The position numbers were made by a program, and so were the translations under genes. From positions 16,483 to 80,482 of the forward strand of contig CAITMK010000003.1 in the NCBI GenBank assembly GCA_903893485.1: a stretch of 64,000 bases of DNA, in the 5' to 3' direction. Source of the stretch: Candidatus Magasanikiibacteriota bacterium. GTDB lineage: Bacteria; Patescibacteria; ABY1; Magasanikbacterales; 2-02-FULL-50-9b. The stretch's first letter is position 1. The number at the start of each line of letters is the position of its first letter. Below, piece after piece: positions 25,637-35,165 of this stretch. A model generated the notes under the pieces. The model did not search any database. It was not told where the DNA came from and was given only the letters and a program-made list of their open reading frames with translations.

Positions 25637-27322
25637 ATGCGATTGTTAATCGCGGTAGTTTCCCTCGTCGGCGCCGTGTGGTTGCCGATGGGATGTGGGA
25701 GCGATAGCAGTGCTATCACCCCCACCGATGCTGGTTCCGGAGATACCGGCAGCGACGTGGGCTTGCCCAATGCACCAACGCCGTGCGGTTCGGCCGCGGA
25801 GTGTCAGTACGAAGGAATGCAGAAAGAATGCCGCAAGGCTACCTGCGACCTCACGGCTGGTCACTGCGTGGTGAATCAAGCGGACGACGGCGACCAATGC
25901 ATGGCCGGCAATGCCTGCTACGACAAAGGGACCTGCACCGCGGGCCAATGCGTCGTCGGGAAGGCCGTGCTGTGCGATGACGGAATCGCGTGCACCATCG
26001 ACAGCTGCGACATCACGACCGGTTGCCTGCACAAGCCCCTCCAAGAGGGCGCGGACTGCGACGACGGCAACGTGTGTACGGTTGGCGATCAATGCACTAA
26101 GTTCGGCCTTTGCGCGGGCACCAAGCAAACCTGCGACGACGGCGAGATCTGCACCAACGACTCGTGCAACCCGGTCAGCGGCGCGTGCGAAAACACGCCA
26201 ACCAATGGCCCATGTGACGATGGCAAGGTCTGCACCAACGACTCGTGTGTTGGTGGCAAATGCCTCGGCGTCGAAATCAAATGCGACGACGGCAACTTCT
26301 GCACCATCGACAAATGCGTCGAAGCCTTTGGCGGCTGTGTCGGCACCAACTCTTCCGGCGGACCGTGCAATGACGGCGACGGATGCACGGTGGGCGACAC
26401 GTGCGACAGCGGTATCTGCAAATCGGGTACACCCCAAGTTTGTAACGACGGCAACGTCTGCACAGCGGAAAAGTGTTCATCGCCGAGCGGCACCTGTGTG
26501 TTCACCAAGTCCACCGAGACCCAGTGCAACGACGGTAATCTATGCACGGAAAATGACCTGTGCGACACCGTGGCGCCGTGGGTGTGCAAAGGCGGCAAGC
26601 CGCTCGTGTGTGACGACGGTAACGTCTGCACCTCCGACAGCTGCACGGGCAATGGCGGCTGCGCATTTACGCCGAACAACGGCACGTGCGACGACAACAA
26701 CTCGTGCACGGTGGGCGACACGTGCGTGGCCAAAGAGTGCCAGCCGAGCAACTTGCAGAAGTGCGACGACAACAACCCGTGCACCACGGACTCGTGTTCG
26801 CCAATCACGGGCTGCATCTTCGACGCCAATTCCATCAGCTGCACGGATGGCAACAGCTGCACGCTGGATGACAAGTGCGCGAACAAATCGTGCGTGGGCG
26901 TGGGTGTGGTCTGCAACGACAACAACCCGTGCACCACGGACTGGTGTTCGCCGGACCTGGGTTGCCAGGCCGACAAGCTGTCCGTCAACGCAACGTGCAA
27001 CGATGGCAACGGCTGCACGGGCCCGGACCTGTGCGATGGCGCTGGCAAATGCAGCGGCAAGACAATTTCGAATTGCGACGACGGCAATTCGTGCACGGAC
27101 GACTCGTGCAATCCGACCAATGGTTCGTGCGTGAACAAAGCCAAGCTTGACGGCTCGGCCTGCACGGACAACAACGCGTGCAGCTCCGGCGACGCGTGCA
27201 AAGGTGGCATTTGTGCAGCCGTTGCCGTGGACTTGTGCAACGACAACGTGACCTGCACCGTGGACATTTGCAATCCGGCCAACGGCGCGTGCTCCCACAC
27301 GCTCGACCCGAACTGCAAGTAA
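25637..27322 (+). CDS. Secreted lipoprotein built of Cys-rich CDDGNxCT repeats
   Basis: 561 residues. The signal peptide ends in lipobox PMGC (lipidated Cys20), and an acidic Gly/Ser/Thr linker follows. From about residue 50 to the end the chain is tandem Cys modules of about 20 residues built on C-D-D-G-N-x-C-T-x-D-x-C, about two dozen in all, with no other domain. The Asp/Asn-rich loops suggest Ca2+ binding; the Cys pairs would be disulfides. Similar proteins are common in Myxococcota and related groups, where they are surface lipoproteins of unknown role. The GC-rich coding, Shine-Dalgarno and private promoter and terminator set it apart from the flanking genes. Transfer from such a bacterium is one explanation. 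Confidence 0.85.
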   Translation: MRLLIAVVSLVGAVWLPMGCGSDSSAITPTDAGSGDTGSDVGLPNAPTPCGSAAECQYEGMQKECRKATCDLTAGHCVVNQADDGDQCMAGNACYDKGTCTAGQCVVGKAVLCDDGIACTIDSCDITTGCLHKPLQEGADCDDGNVCTVGDQCTKFGLCAGTKQTCDDGEICTNDSCNPVSGACENTPTNGPCDDGKVCTNDSCVGGKCLGVEIKCDDGNFCTIDKCVEAFGGCVGTNSSGGPCNDGDGCTVGDTCDSGICKSGTPQVCNDGNVCTAEKCSSPSGTCVFTKSTETQCNDGNLCTENDLCDTVAPWVCKGGKPLVCDDGNVCTSDSCTGNGGCAFTPNNGTCDDNNSCTVGDTCVAKECQPSNLQKCDDNNPCTTDSCSPITGCIFDANSISCTDGNSCTLDDKCANKSCVGVGVVCNDNNPCTTDWCSPDLGCQADKLSVNATCNDGNGCTGPDLCDGAGKCSGKTISNCDDGNSCTDDSCNPTNGSCVNKAKLDGSACTDNNACSSGDACKGGICAAVAVDLCNDNVTCTVDICNPANGACSHTLDPNCK

Positions 27323-27345
27323 CCAAATTCTTCCTACCGGAAGTC

Positions 27346-27387
27346 CTCCCCCTACCGCATTCGTATCGCGGTTCGGGGAGTTTTTTT
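27346..27387 (+). terminator. Terminator after the 25637 gene
   Basis: Stem CTCCCC...GGGGAG extended by ACCGC/GCGGT, followed by seven T. Confidence 0.9.
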
Positions 27388-27390
27388 ATA

Positions 27391-27419
27391 TTGACAAAAC
27401 CAGACATTATTGCTAGAGT
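27391..27419 (+). promoter_or_regulatory. Promoter of the 27465 gene
   Basis: TTGACA (27391-27396), 17-bp spacer, TAGAGT (27414-27419), 45 nt before the ATG. It begins within a few bases of the preceding terminator. Confidence 0.65.
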
Positions 27420-27464
27420 GATTTATCACGCGAATCCACGCGTGAATTACCCCTGGGGGGATCC

Positions 27465-28703
27465 ATGAAGTTCCTTGTTCCGGCTATCTTTGCCCTCCTT
27501 TTAGTGGGGGCAACGGGCTGCGGAGATACCGCCGCCCCACACGCCGATGACGCGTCAGCTGACGCGAGCGGCGATGCAAACAAAGACGCCACGCTCGGCG
27601 ATGCCTCGGACTTTGCTCCGGACACGCCAAACGCAAGCGACAGCGTCGACATCGCAAATCAAGTCACGCCAGGCGCCAAGAACTGGCCTTGCAGTGTGAA
27701 CAGTGATTGCGACTCCGGCTACTGCGCGGAATCGCAGAACGGCAAGCTGTGCGCGGAGGCGTGCGTTGGAGACTGCTCGTTCGGGTTTGCTTGTCAGACC
27801 GTTTCCAATGTCAGCGGCGACATCACGCAGTTCTGCGTCTCCAAGTTCACGTTCCTGTGCAATCCGTGCGAACACAACACGGAGTGCAACAGCAACTCGA
27901 GCTCAAGCAACCGCTGCTTGGACAAAGGCCCTGAAGGAATGTTCTGCGGCGTCTCATGCGAAAGCACCAAAGACTGCCCCGCGGGATACGCTTGCAACCA
28001 GTTCTCGGATGATACCGGGACGTTCCTGCAGTGCGTACCCAAGGGTGGCCAAACGTGCGAATGCAATCCGCGCGCCATGGAACTGAAGCCGCAGACCACG
28101 TGCTACGAGGCGGCGTCGCCAAGCACGTGCAAAGGCACGCGTCAGTGTGAAGCCGCGGGCCTTTCGGCCTGCGACATCAAAAAGTCGCCGGAGATCTGCG
28201 ACGATAAGGACAACGATTGCAACGGTCTGACCGATGAAGGGCTCTGCGACGATGGCAATCCCTGCACCGCTGACAGCTGCAACTCGGACGGCTCCTGCAA
28301 ACACGATCAGCTGCAGGGCACGCCCTGTGATGACGGCAGCGTTTGCACGACCAGCGACAAGTGCGCGGCAGGTTTCTGCGTTTCGGGCGCCACGCTGCTC
28401 TGCGACGACAACAATCTGTGCACGGACAACCTGTGTGACCCGGTAAATGCTTGCATGTACCCGGCGAACAAAGCTCCGTGCAACGATGGCAATCAGTGCA
28501 CCTTGGTGGACATGTGCAGCGAAAAAAAGTGCCTGGGATCTGTGCCGCCGAATTGCGACGACAAGAATCCGTGTACCACCGACTTCTGCGATCCGACGCT
28601 CGGCTGCGTCCATCAGGCTGATACCAAAGTGGACGGTTCGCCCTGCGCTTCTGCCCCCGGCAGCATCGGCCAGTGCGTGAATGGCAAGTGTGCCCAAACC
28701 TAG
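27465..28703 (+). CDS. Secreted Cys-rich lipoprotein with MopE-like metal-binding motif
   Basis: 412 residues. The signal peptide has lipobox ATGC (Cys19), followed by an Ala/Asp-rich linker to about residue 65. The first half carries C...SDCxSGYC-type modules (PCSVNSDCDSGYCAES, PCEHNTECNSN). Near residue 245 is PEICDDKDNDCNGLTDEG, the CDxxDNDCxGxxDE motif seen in MopE-type copper/metal-binding proteins of Myxococcota. The last 150 residues are the same CDDGNxCT repeats as the 25637 protein. The G-rich sequence before the ATG (GGGGGGATCC) serves as ribosome site. The two genes form a tandem pair of separately transcribed paralogues. Confidence 0.85.
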   Translation: MKFLVPAIFALLLVGATGCGDTAAPHADDASADASGDANKDATLGDASDFAPDTPNASDSVDIANQVTPGAKNWPCSVNSDCDSGYCAESQNGKLCAEACVGDCSFGFACQTVSNVSGDITQFCVSKFTFLCNPCEHNTECNSNSSSSNRCLDKGPEGMFCGVSCESTKDCPAGYACNQFSDDTGTFLQCVPKGGQTCECNPRAMELKPQTTCYEAASPSTCKGTRQCEAAGLSACDIKKSPEICDDKDNDCNGLTDEGLCDDGNPCTADSCNSDGSCKHDQLQGTPCDDGSVCTTSDKCAAGFCVSGATLLCDDNNLCTDNLCDPVNACMYPANKAPCNDGNQCTLVDMCSEKKCLGSVPPNCDDKNPCTTDFCDPTLGCVHQADTKVDGSPCASAPGSIGQCVNGKCAQT

Positions 28704-28776
28704 ATTCCGGTCTGCTGAACACAGCGCCGGATCACCGCGGGGTCAGCCGCGTTTAACCAACAGTAATAGGTGTCCC

Positions 28777-28806
28777 GGGAGCTCTGACCAGCTCCCTATT
28801 TTTTTT
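28777..28806 (+). terminator. Terminator after the 27465 gene
   Basis: Perfect stem GGGAGCT/AGCTCCC with a 6-nt loop, followed by TATTTTTTTT. Confidence 0.92.
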
Positions 28807-28816
28807 AAAAATCCTG

Positions 28817-28825
28817 TGTTACACT
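28817..28825 (+). promoter_or_regulatory. Extended -10 promoter of gpsA-tsaD
   Basis: TGT-TACACT, 9 nt before the ATG at 28835, so the message is nearly leaderless. No -35 is apparent; it would fall in the T-run of the preceding terminator. Confidence 0.5.
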
Positions 28826-28834
28826 AGTCGCACT

Positions 28835-29758
28835 ATGGAACAGGCAACACAAAAACCACACGTTTTAATCATTGGCGCCGCTGGCCGCATCGGTCGTGCC
28901 ATGGCGCACATTTTTTCACAGGCAAATGTAACTGATTTTGATTTGTGCGATAGTGATACGGCCAATTGCCCTGTTCAGCGTCCACTCGCCGAAAGCGCTC
29001 CCGAAGCTGACATTATCATCATGTGCGTTTATTCATGGGTAACCCGCGAGATACTTGAGCAAATTGCACCGCTTGTGAAAAAATCTGCTGTGATTGTATC
29101 AATGGCAAAAGGCATTGAAAAAGATTCCAACAAAACAATGGATGTGGTTTTGGACGAAACAATCGGCGATCGCGCATCGTGGTGTGTAATGAGCGGACCA
29201 ATGCTTGCGGAAGAAATTTTAGCAAACGGTGGAAGTGCGGGTGTTATCGCATCAAATTCAACGCGTGCGTTTGAAATTTTATCTGCATGGATGCTCCCAC
29301 AAGATGTTATTTTATCCGCAAGTTCTGATGTGCGCGGCGTTGCACTTTCTGGTGTTTTAAAAAATGTGTATGTACTAACACTTGGCATTGCCGACGGATT
29401 AGAATGGAGTGCAAATCGCAGAGGTTGGCTACTTTCGCGCGCGGCGCATGAAATGCATTTGGTTATGGAAAAATTAGGTGGCGAACAAGAAACCACTGAA
29501 GGGCCCGCTGTTTTGGGCGATTTAGTTGCGTGCGCCTTTTCTCCGCTTTCGCGCAACCGTGCCACGGGTGACACGTTAGTCAAAACAGGTGAATTAAATC
29601 CAAAAAGCGAAGGCGCAAATTCACTTAATTCGCTTTTGATTTTGCTTGGCGACGCAGCAAAACAATTTCCATTACTACAAGCAATCAAAGCTGTGGCACT
29701 TGATCATAAGTCAGCCCACGAAATTTTTGATCAAATGATTAGCCGTCACGAAGTATGA
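28835..29758 (+). CDS. gpsA: NAD(P)-dependent glycerol-3-phosphate dehydrogenase family
   Basis: 307 residues. A Rossmann N-terminus with GAAGRIGRAM in place of the usual GxGxxG is followed by MSGPMLAEEIL, the GpsA substrate loop. The C-terminal domain has SGVLKNVYVLTLGIADGL (catalytic Lys), LGDLVACAFSPLSRNR and the helical bundle of the family. GpsA makes sn-glycerol-3-phosphate from dihydroxyacetone phosphate for lipid synthesis. The protein is somewhat short and the dinucleotide loop is atypical, so a related substrate is possible. The stop overlaps the tsaD start (ATGA). Confidence 0.82.
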   Translation: MEQATQKPHVLIIGAAGRIGRAMAHIFSQANVTDFDLCDSDTANCPVQRPLAESAPEADIIIMCVYSWVTREILEQIAPLVKKSAVIVSMAKGIEKDSNKTMDVVLDETIGDRASWCVMSGPMLAEEILANGGSAGVIASNSTRAFEILSAWMLPQDVILSASSDVRGVALSGVLKNVYVLTLGIADGLEWSANRRGWLLSRAAHEMHLVMEKLGGEQETTEGPAVLGDLVACAFSPLSRNRATGDTLVKTGELNPKSEGANSLNSLLILLGDAAKQFPLLQAIKAVALDHKSAHEIFDQMISRHEV

Positions 29759-30783
29759 GAATTTTAGCCATCGAAACTTCGTGCGATGACACCTCCGCGG
29801 CTTTAGTTGTGGCGCGTGGCCAAAATACCAAAGTGCTTGGACAAGTTACCGCATCGCAAATTCCAATTCACCGTCGCTTTGGCGGCGTGGTGCCAGAAGT
29901 TGCCGCGCGTGCACATGCCGAAAGCATTGTTCCAACGATCCAAGAATTATTTGCGCAGTGTGGATATGATGCCGCAAAGTCCATGAAAAAACCGCCCATC
30001 GACGCAATTGCTGTAACATGTGGCCCTGGTTTGGTAACCAGCTTATGGGTTGGCGTGATTGCCGCAAAATTATTAGCCGCTGAATGGGGCGTGCCGGTAT
30101 ACGGCGTTAACCACATGATCGGACATTTGTTTTCCGCAACCGTTGAACATGGTGCGCCCGAATTTCCCGCGCTTGGATTAATTGTGTCTGGCGGCCACAC
30201 TGAATTAGTGTGGTGCAAATCCGCACGACACTTAAAAAAAATCGGTGCCACCCGCGATGATGCGGCGGGCGAAGCATTTGATAAATTTGGAAAGTTGTTG
30301 GGATTATCATATCCGGCCGGCCCTGAAATTGCAGATCTCGCAAAACGTGGAAAGAAAAATTCAGTGCCATTTCCCCGCCCCATGCTCACAGACCCCTCGT
30401 ACGATTTTAGTTTTGCGGGATTAAAAACCGCGGGCCGCACCTGGATTTTGGCGCAAGAAAAAATTACACCAACGATGCGCGCTAATGCGTGCGCTTCATA
30501 CGAAGCCGCAATCGTAGAAGTGTTGGTTGCAAAAACAATGCGCGCAGTAAAAGAATTTAAACCAAAAACAATTTTACTTGGTGGCGGTGTTGCGGCTAAC
30601 GAATTACTGCGTGCAGAATTAACCCGTGCACTTGCGGGCGAAAAAATTACACTGCTTTTGCCTGAAAAAAAATACACCACCGACAACGCAGCCATGATTG
30701 CGGTGGCAGCGATGCGCACTGGAAATTTATTCAAACAGCCGTGGCGTAAACTTGCGGCTAATCCTTCATTCGAGATACAATAA
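29755..30783 (+). CDS. tsaD: tRNA N6-adenosine threonylcarbamoyltransferase
   Basis: 342 residues. It begins MRILAIETSCDDTSAALV; the metal site is GVNHMIGHLFS (HxxxH), and ASKHA-fold motifs LIVSGGHTELVW, GEAFDKFGKLLGLSYP and LLGGGVAANELLR are present. It transfers threonylcarbamoyl to A37 of ANN-reading tRNAs, with TsaB, TsaC and TsaE, none of which is in the window. It overlaps the upstream gene by 4 nt, so translation is probably coupled. Confidence 0.97.
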   Translation: MRILAIETSCDDTSAALVVARGQNTKVLGQVTASQIPIHRRFGGVVPEVAARAHAESIVPTIQELFAQCGYDAAKSMKKPPIDAIAVTCGPGLVTSLWVGVIAAKLLAAEWGVPVYGVNHMIGHLFSATVEHGAPEFPALGLIVSGGHTELVWCKSARHLKKIGATRDDAAGEAFDKFGKLLGLSYPAGPEIADLAKRGKKNSVPFPRPMLTDPSYDFSFAGLKTAGRTWILAQEKITPTMRANACASYEAAIVEVLVAKTMRAVKEFKPKTILLGGGVAANELLRAELTRALAGEKITLLLPEKKYTTDNAAMIAVAAMRTGNLFKQPWRKLAANPSFEIQ

Positions 30784-30788
30784 TATAT

Positions 30789-31538
30789 ATGCAATCACTT
30801 CCAAGTTTCATTTCTCTCTTAGAAAGCACATGGGCAGAATATCAAAACCGCTCCAAAAGTTTGTCCAAATTTATTTTGTGGATTATCCCAATTTTTGCAG
30901 TCTGTTTTTTTGGATTTGCAACTTTTTTTGGCTCATTTGCACTTGGGATGCTTCAGCAGTCCAAAGCGATAATTTGGGCAGGGATTGCAATCGGTGCAGT
31001 AATTACCCTAATCGGATTACTGTTTGCCCTATGGTTTACGTTTGCCTTTAAAGCAATCGTTATCAAACCTGAAACGCCAGCTAAAGGGGTGTGGCGCGCA
31101 ACTGCCCCACGACTTCTTGGATACCTTGGCCTGGTAATTTTAACTAATCTTATTTTGCTTGGTGGTTTTATTTTATTTGTTATCCCGGCGATTCTGTTTC
31201 ATGTGTGGTTTGTTTTTGCACCACAATATTTTGTACTTGGCAGTGGTATTACCGAATCACTTAAAAAAAGTAAGGCGCTGTGCGAAAACCGTTGGTGGAA
31301 TGTAGCGCTTATGCTCATGGGATCGTACATCTGCGTTGCAGTACCGCTCAACATTGCGCAGTATGTTGTAAAATATATTCCTCATTTTGCAGGAATCGGT
31401 TCGTTCCTCGTCAATATCGTTTCAATTTTTGTTGGCATGCCCGTGCTTCTTATTTTCATCAGAAAATTACGCGAATCAGTTGAAGAAGCAAACGTGTCAA
31501 CCAATGCGAACACTACCATCCCCGAACAGATCGGTTAG
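30789..31538 (+). CDS. Multi-pass membrane protein of unknown function
   Basis: 249 residues with about six hydrophobic helices. The central motif FVIPAILFHVWFVFAPQYFV with a following ESLKKSKAL...RWWNV resembles membrane domains seen in YciC/DUF975-like and glycerophosphodiesterase-associated proteins; the match is by eye. It follows tsaD after 5 nt. Its last 42 nt overlap the end of the convergent dnaE gene. The hydrophilic C-terminus (SVEEANVSTNANTTIPEQIG) is encoded in the overlap. Confidence 0.75.
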   Translation: MQSLPSFISLLESTWAEYQNRSKSLSKFILWIIPIFAVCFFGFATFFGSFALGMLQQSKAIIWAGIAIGAVITLIGLLFALWFTFAFKAIVIKPETPAKGVWRATAPRLLGYLGLVILTNLILLGGFILFVIPAILFHVWFVFAPQYFVLGSGITESLKKSKALCENRWWNVALMLMGSYICVAVPLNIAQYVVKYIPHFAGIGSFLVNIVSIFVGMPVLLIFIRKLRESVEEANVSTNANTTIPEQIG

Positions 31539-34500
31539 TTCTTTGACAAGCGCGTCGGTTGCCCCAACGGCGCGCTCAGTTTCGATGAGATGTCGGCGGC
31601 CATTACTTTGCAGCGATACAAATACTCTGGTTGATCCAGGGTATTTTTGTAATATCGCGGGCATTGCGGCGATTTGATCTGGCGATGCTTCTGGCGGCAC
31701 GGTAATTAAAATTTGATCTGGCGCGGCGACCGATGCGATTTGCGCCGTGGCTGATACTGCCGCGGCCGGCGCTGATGCACGTGGGGTATGCGGTGCACTT
31801 GATCCGTCAGTTTGTTTTTTTTGCCCGCCAAATTTATCCATGAATGCACTGCGACTTTTTTGTTTTGCTAATGATTCTTGAATTTGTTTTTTTATTTCTT
31901 CAATCGTTTCTAATTCAAGTGGCCCCGCGTTTTCGATAAAAACTTTATTGTCGCCCGACTCTTTTGATTTGCGCCCCGTTGCCCAAATGCACGTACCTGA
32001 AACCCAAACGCTTTCTGTTTTTGCAAATGTTTTTGGAAACACCATAATTTCGGTGCCACCACTTAAGTCTTCCATTTTTACATTCATCATTGCCTCACGA
32101 TTTTTAGTCCACTTTTTCTTGGCTTCGGTAATGAGACCTGCGATAATCACGTGACCACCGGCTGGCTCGGCATCGATGTGCGCAATTTCCATGCACACGC
32201 CGCGCATTGGCTCTGCAAAATTTTCGAATGGATGTGCGGTAATATATAACCCAATCAAATCTTTTTCCCACTGCAAACGCTGCGGCAGTGGAACTTCCTC
32301 GGCGGGTACTAATTGCAACGTGGCACCACCAAGCGCGCCAAATAATGACCCCTGATTACTATCTTTTGACGCAATAATTTCGCGCGAAAAAGATTGCATA
32401 CGTTCGACGTTTGCCAAAAGCACACCGCGCTCGCCCCACATGTCGAGTGCGCCACATTTAATTAAACTTTCCAACGATTTTTTATTTAAATCCTTATCTT
32501 GCACGCGCTCCAAAAAATTACTGAGCGACGTAAATGGACCACCCGCATTTCGCGTTGCAATAATAACTTCCGTAATATGCGCACCGACATTTTTTACCGC
32601 TGACAAGCCAAAGCGAATAATTTCAGTACCTGCATCATTTTTTTGCACCGAAAATTTTTCAAAACTTTCGTTTACATTTGGTGGCAGCACTTCAATTCCC
32701 ATGCGCGTTGTTTCGTGCACGATGTCGGTAAGCTTATCAAGGTCATCGCTTTCAGCTGAAAGCACCGCGCACATATACACCGCCGGATAATTCGCCTTAA
32801 GGTACGCCGTTTGATATGCAACCACCGCATAACTTGCCGCATGCGCGCGACCAAAACCATACGCTGCAAACGGTTCAATAAGATGCCACAAAATTTCAAC
32901 TTTATCTTCAGTCATGCCGCCATCGATTGCACCCTTAAAAAACTTTTCTTTCTGACGTGCCATTTCTTCTGGGATTTTTTTACCCATTGCTTTACGAAAT
33001 TTATCTACTTCTTCCCAGTTGTATCCGGCGATCGTAATTGCGGTTAATAAAACGTCATCTTGATACGTTAAAATACCAAACGACTGATCCAAAATTGGTT
33101 TGAGGCGATCATCCAAATACGTAACCAGCGCGGGATTATGTTTGCGTTTAATGTATTCCGGAATCGATTCCATCGGGCCCGGACGAAAAAGTGCCACCAT
33201 CGCCATGATATCAAAAATAGTTGTTGGCTTGAGTTCTTTTAGGTAGCGCGTCATGCCGCCGCCAGACAATTGAAATACGCCGCCCGTTTCACCACGCGCT
33301 AACATTTCGTAAGTTTTTTTATCGTCCCACGGAATTTTTTGCAGATCAATTTTCACGCCGTAATGTTTTTCGATCAACACAATTGCGTTTCCCAAAATTG
33401 ATAAGTTACGAATACCCAAGAAATCCATTTTAAGCACGCCCGCTTTTTCAACGGCATGCATTTCGTATTGCGTGGTTAAATGCGTGCCGCCGACTTCAAG
33501 CTGCACGGGCGTAAATTCGGTGAGTGGCTCCGGAGAAATCACCACGCCCGCCGCATGAATTGATGTGTGGCGCGCGTTGCCTTCAATTTTTTGTGCAATG
33601 TCGAGCAAGCGATGCACCTCATCTTGTTCATCGTACGCTTTTTTCAATTCAGTTGATTCGGTTAGTGCACGCGCAATGGTCATTGGCATGCCTTGCGCAC
33701 CAAACGGAATTGATTTTGAAACGCGATCACAAAAACCATACGAGTAGCCCAGCGCGCGACCCGCATCGCGCACACTGGCGCGCGCGGCCATGGTTCCAAA
33801 AGTTACAATTTGCGCCACACGATCACGACCATATTTTTCGGTCACATACGCGATCACTTCTTCACGGCGGTCATCGGCAAAATCGCCGTCCACATCAGGT
33901 GGCGATGGACGAAATGGATTCAAAAAACGTTCGAACGGTAATTTAAAATAAAGAGGATTCACCGAAACAATACCAATAGAATATGAAACCAGTGAACCCG
34001 CAGCGGATCCACGAGTCGTGGTTACAATACCGTGATCGCGTGCCCATTGAATATAATCTGCAACAGCCAAAAAGTACGGTGCATAACCTTTTGTTTGAAT
34101 AATTCCTAATTCGTATTCCAAACGTTCCGTAATTTCAGGTGTAATTTCGGGAAGTAGTTTTGCGATACCGCGCATCGTGTCGGCGCGCAAAATATCATCG
34201 TATGTTTCATCGGGCTTTTTTTCAACCAATGGAAAGTGCCATTGATTAAGTGGAATTTCCACGTTGATGCGCTCTGCGATTTTAACCGTATTCGCCAGCG
34301 CTTCTGGCACATGGCGCCAGCGGGATTCGATTTGTTCTGGCGTGCTAAGCGAGCGATCAATATCAACCAGTGATTCACCACGATGATCGTGAACTGTTTT
34401 TCCGAGTCCAATACATTCAGTAATTTCACACGCTTCAGCGTCGGACTCTTCAATGTAATGTACATCACGCGTCACAACCAGCGGCAAACCGGTTGCCGCG

Positions 34501-35078
34501 GCAATTGTTTGCAGTCCTTCGTTCACTTGAAACTGCCCTTGCACATCCGGATGATCTTGCAATTCCAAATAAAAATTATTTGGCCCAAATAATTCTGAAT
34601 ATTCGCGCGCAACTTTTTCGGCGCGCGCCACGTCGCCAGACAAAATAATTTGCGCGAGTTCACCCTGCTTGCAACCAGACAGCGCAATCATGCCTTCGTG
34701 AAATTCTGCCAACAATTTTTTATCAGCGCGCGGCAAATCATCATGCAGCCCTTCCAGCGCTGCGCGTGAAATCAAACGCATCAAATTTTGATAGCCATGA
34801 AAATTTTCGGCAAGCAATACAAGGTGGTATGGTTTTGGCTGATCGCCGCTGGTATCAAACCGATCGCGCACCAAATAAATTTCACAACCAATAATAGGTT
34901 TAATTCCTTTTTTCTTACACGTCTCGTAAAATTCGATGGCGCCATACAAAACGCCCAAATCAGTAAGCGCAACCGCGTCCATCCCCTGATTCTTAATAGC
35001 AGAAATAAGCGCGTCCACCTGAGGAAGCGCCTTAAGCAATGAAAAATGTGAATGGGTGTGGAGGTGGACAAAGCCCAT
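31497..35078 (-). CDS. dnaE: DNA polymerase III alpha subunit
   Basis: 1,193 residues, normal for DnaE. A PHP domain starts at FVHLHTHSHFSLL; then come the palm with PDVDGDFADDRR (metal-binding Asp residues), thumb and fingers (FGRAHAASYAVVAYQTAYLK), a helix-hairpin-helix (FGLSAVKNVG), an OB fold (GGHVIIAGLITEAKKKWTK) and an Ala/Ser-rich linker to a last small domain. It copies the chromosome. In the PHP domain the usual TDHG metal motif reads TDLG and TNDVHY reads TRDVHY, so PHP proofreading may be lost. The gene is monocistronic and convergent with the membrane protein gene. Confidence 0.97.
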   Translation of the reverse strand: MGFVHLHTHSHFSLLKALPQVDALISAIKNQGMDAVALTDLGVLYGAIEFYETCKKKGIKPIIGCEIYLVRDRFDTSGDQPKPYHLVLLAENFHGYQNLMRLISRAALEGLHDDLPRADKKLLAEFHEGMIALSGCKQGELAQIILSGDVARAEKVAREYSELFGPNNFYLELQDHPDVQGQFQVNEGLQTIAAATGLPLVVTRDVHYIEESDAEACEITECIGLGKTVHDHRGESLVDIDRSLSTPEQIESRWRHVPEALANTVKIAERINVEIPLNQWHFPLVEKKPDETYDDILRADTMRGIAKLLPEITPEITERLEYELGIIQTKGYAPYFLAVADYIQWARDHGIVTTTRGSAAGSLVSYSIGIVSVNPLYFKLPFERFLNPFRPSPPDVDGDFADDRREEVIAYVTEKYGRDRVAQIVTFGTMAARASVRDAGRALGYSYGFCDRVSKSIPFGAQGMPMTIARALTESTELKKAYDEQDEVHRLLDIAQKIEGNARHTSIHAAGVVISPEPLTEFTPVQLEVGGTHLTTQYEMHAVEKAGVLKMDFLGIRNLSILGNAIVLIEKHYGVKIDLQKIPWDDKKTYEMLARGETGGVFQLSGGGMTRYLKELKPTTIFDIMAMVALFRPGPMESIPEYIKRKHNPALVTYLDDRLKPILDQSFGILTYQDDVLLTAITIAGYNWEEVDKFRKAMGKKIPEEMARQKEKFFKGAIDGGMTEDKVEILWHLIEPFAAYGFGRAHAASYAVVAYQTAYLKANYPAVYMCAVLSAESDDLDKLTDIVHETTRMGIEVLPPNVNESFEKFSVQKNDAGTEIIRFGLSAVKNVGAHITEVIIATRNAGGPFTSLSNFLERVQDKDLNKKSLESLIKCGALDMWGERGVLLANVERMQSFSREIIASKDSNQGSLFGALGGATLQLVPAEEVPLPQRLQWEKDLIGLYITAHPFENFAEPMRGVCMEIAHIDAEPAGGHVIIAGLITEAKKKWTKNREAMMNVKMEDLSGGTEIMVFPKTFAKTESVWVSGTCIWATGRKSKESGDNKVFIENAGPLELETIEEIKKQIQESLAKQKSRSAFMDKFGGQKKQTDGSSAPHTPRASAPAAAVSATAQIASVAAPDQILITVPPEASPDQIAAMPAILQKYPGSTRVFVSLQSNGRRHLIETERAVGATDALVKELTDLFGDGSVRIG

Positions 35079-35118
35079 AGTAACCGGATTTTACCTTGTC
35101 TACTAATAAATTACAACT

Positions 35119-35153
35119 AAAAAAGCCGGGCGCTGAAAACTAGGCCCGGCTTT
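35119..35153 (-). terminator. Terminator of the 36301-35166 gene run
   Basis: Perfect 10-bp stem AAAGCCGGGC/GCCCGGCTTT (35122-35131 with 35144-35153), then TTTTTTAG on the minus strand. Confidence 0.88.
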
Positions 35154-35165
35154 GATTTTAGTACT

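Noticed and set aside
26089..27318. 409-codon minus-strand frame and 407-codon alternative plus frame over the Cys-repeat gene
   Set aside because: Long shadow frames produced by the regular GC-rich repeats; no start signals and low-complexity products.
25637..27322. Regular short repeats as a CRISPR array
   Set aside because: The repeats are coding, in one frame, unequal in sequence and without unique spacers; no cas genes are present.
12386..28703. Integron gene cassettes
   Set aside because: Each unit has its own promoter and a simple terminator; no attC-like sites with conserved core or integrase gene were seen.
31497..35078. Intein or frameshift in dnaE
   Set aside because: The protein length and domain order are normal and the frame is continuous.
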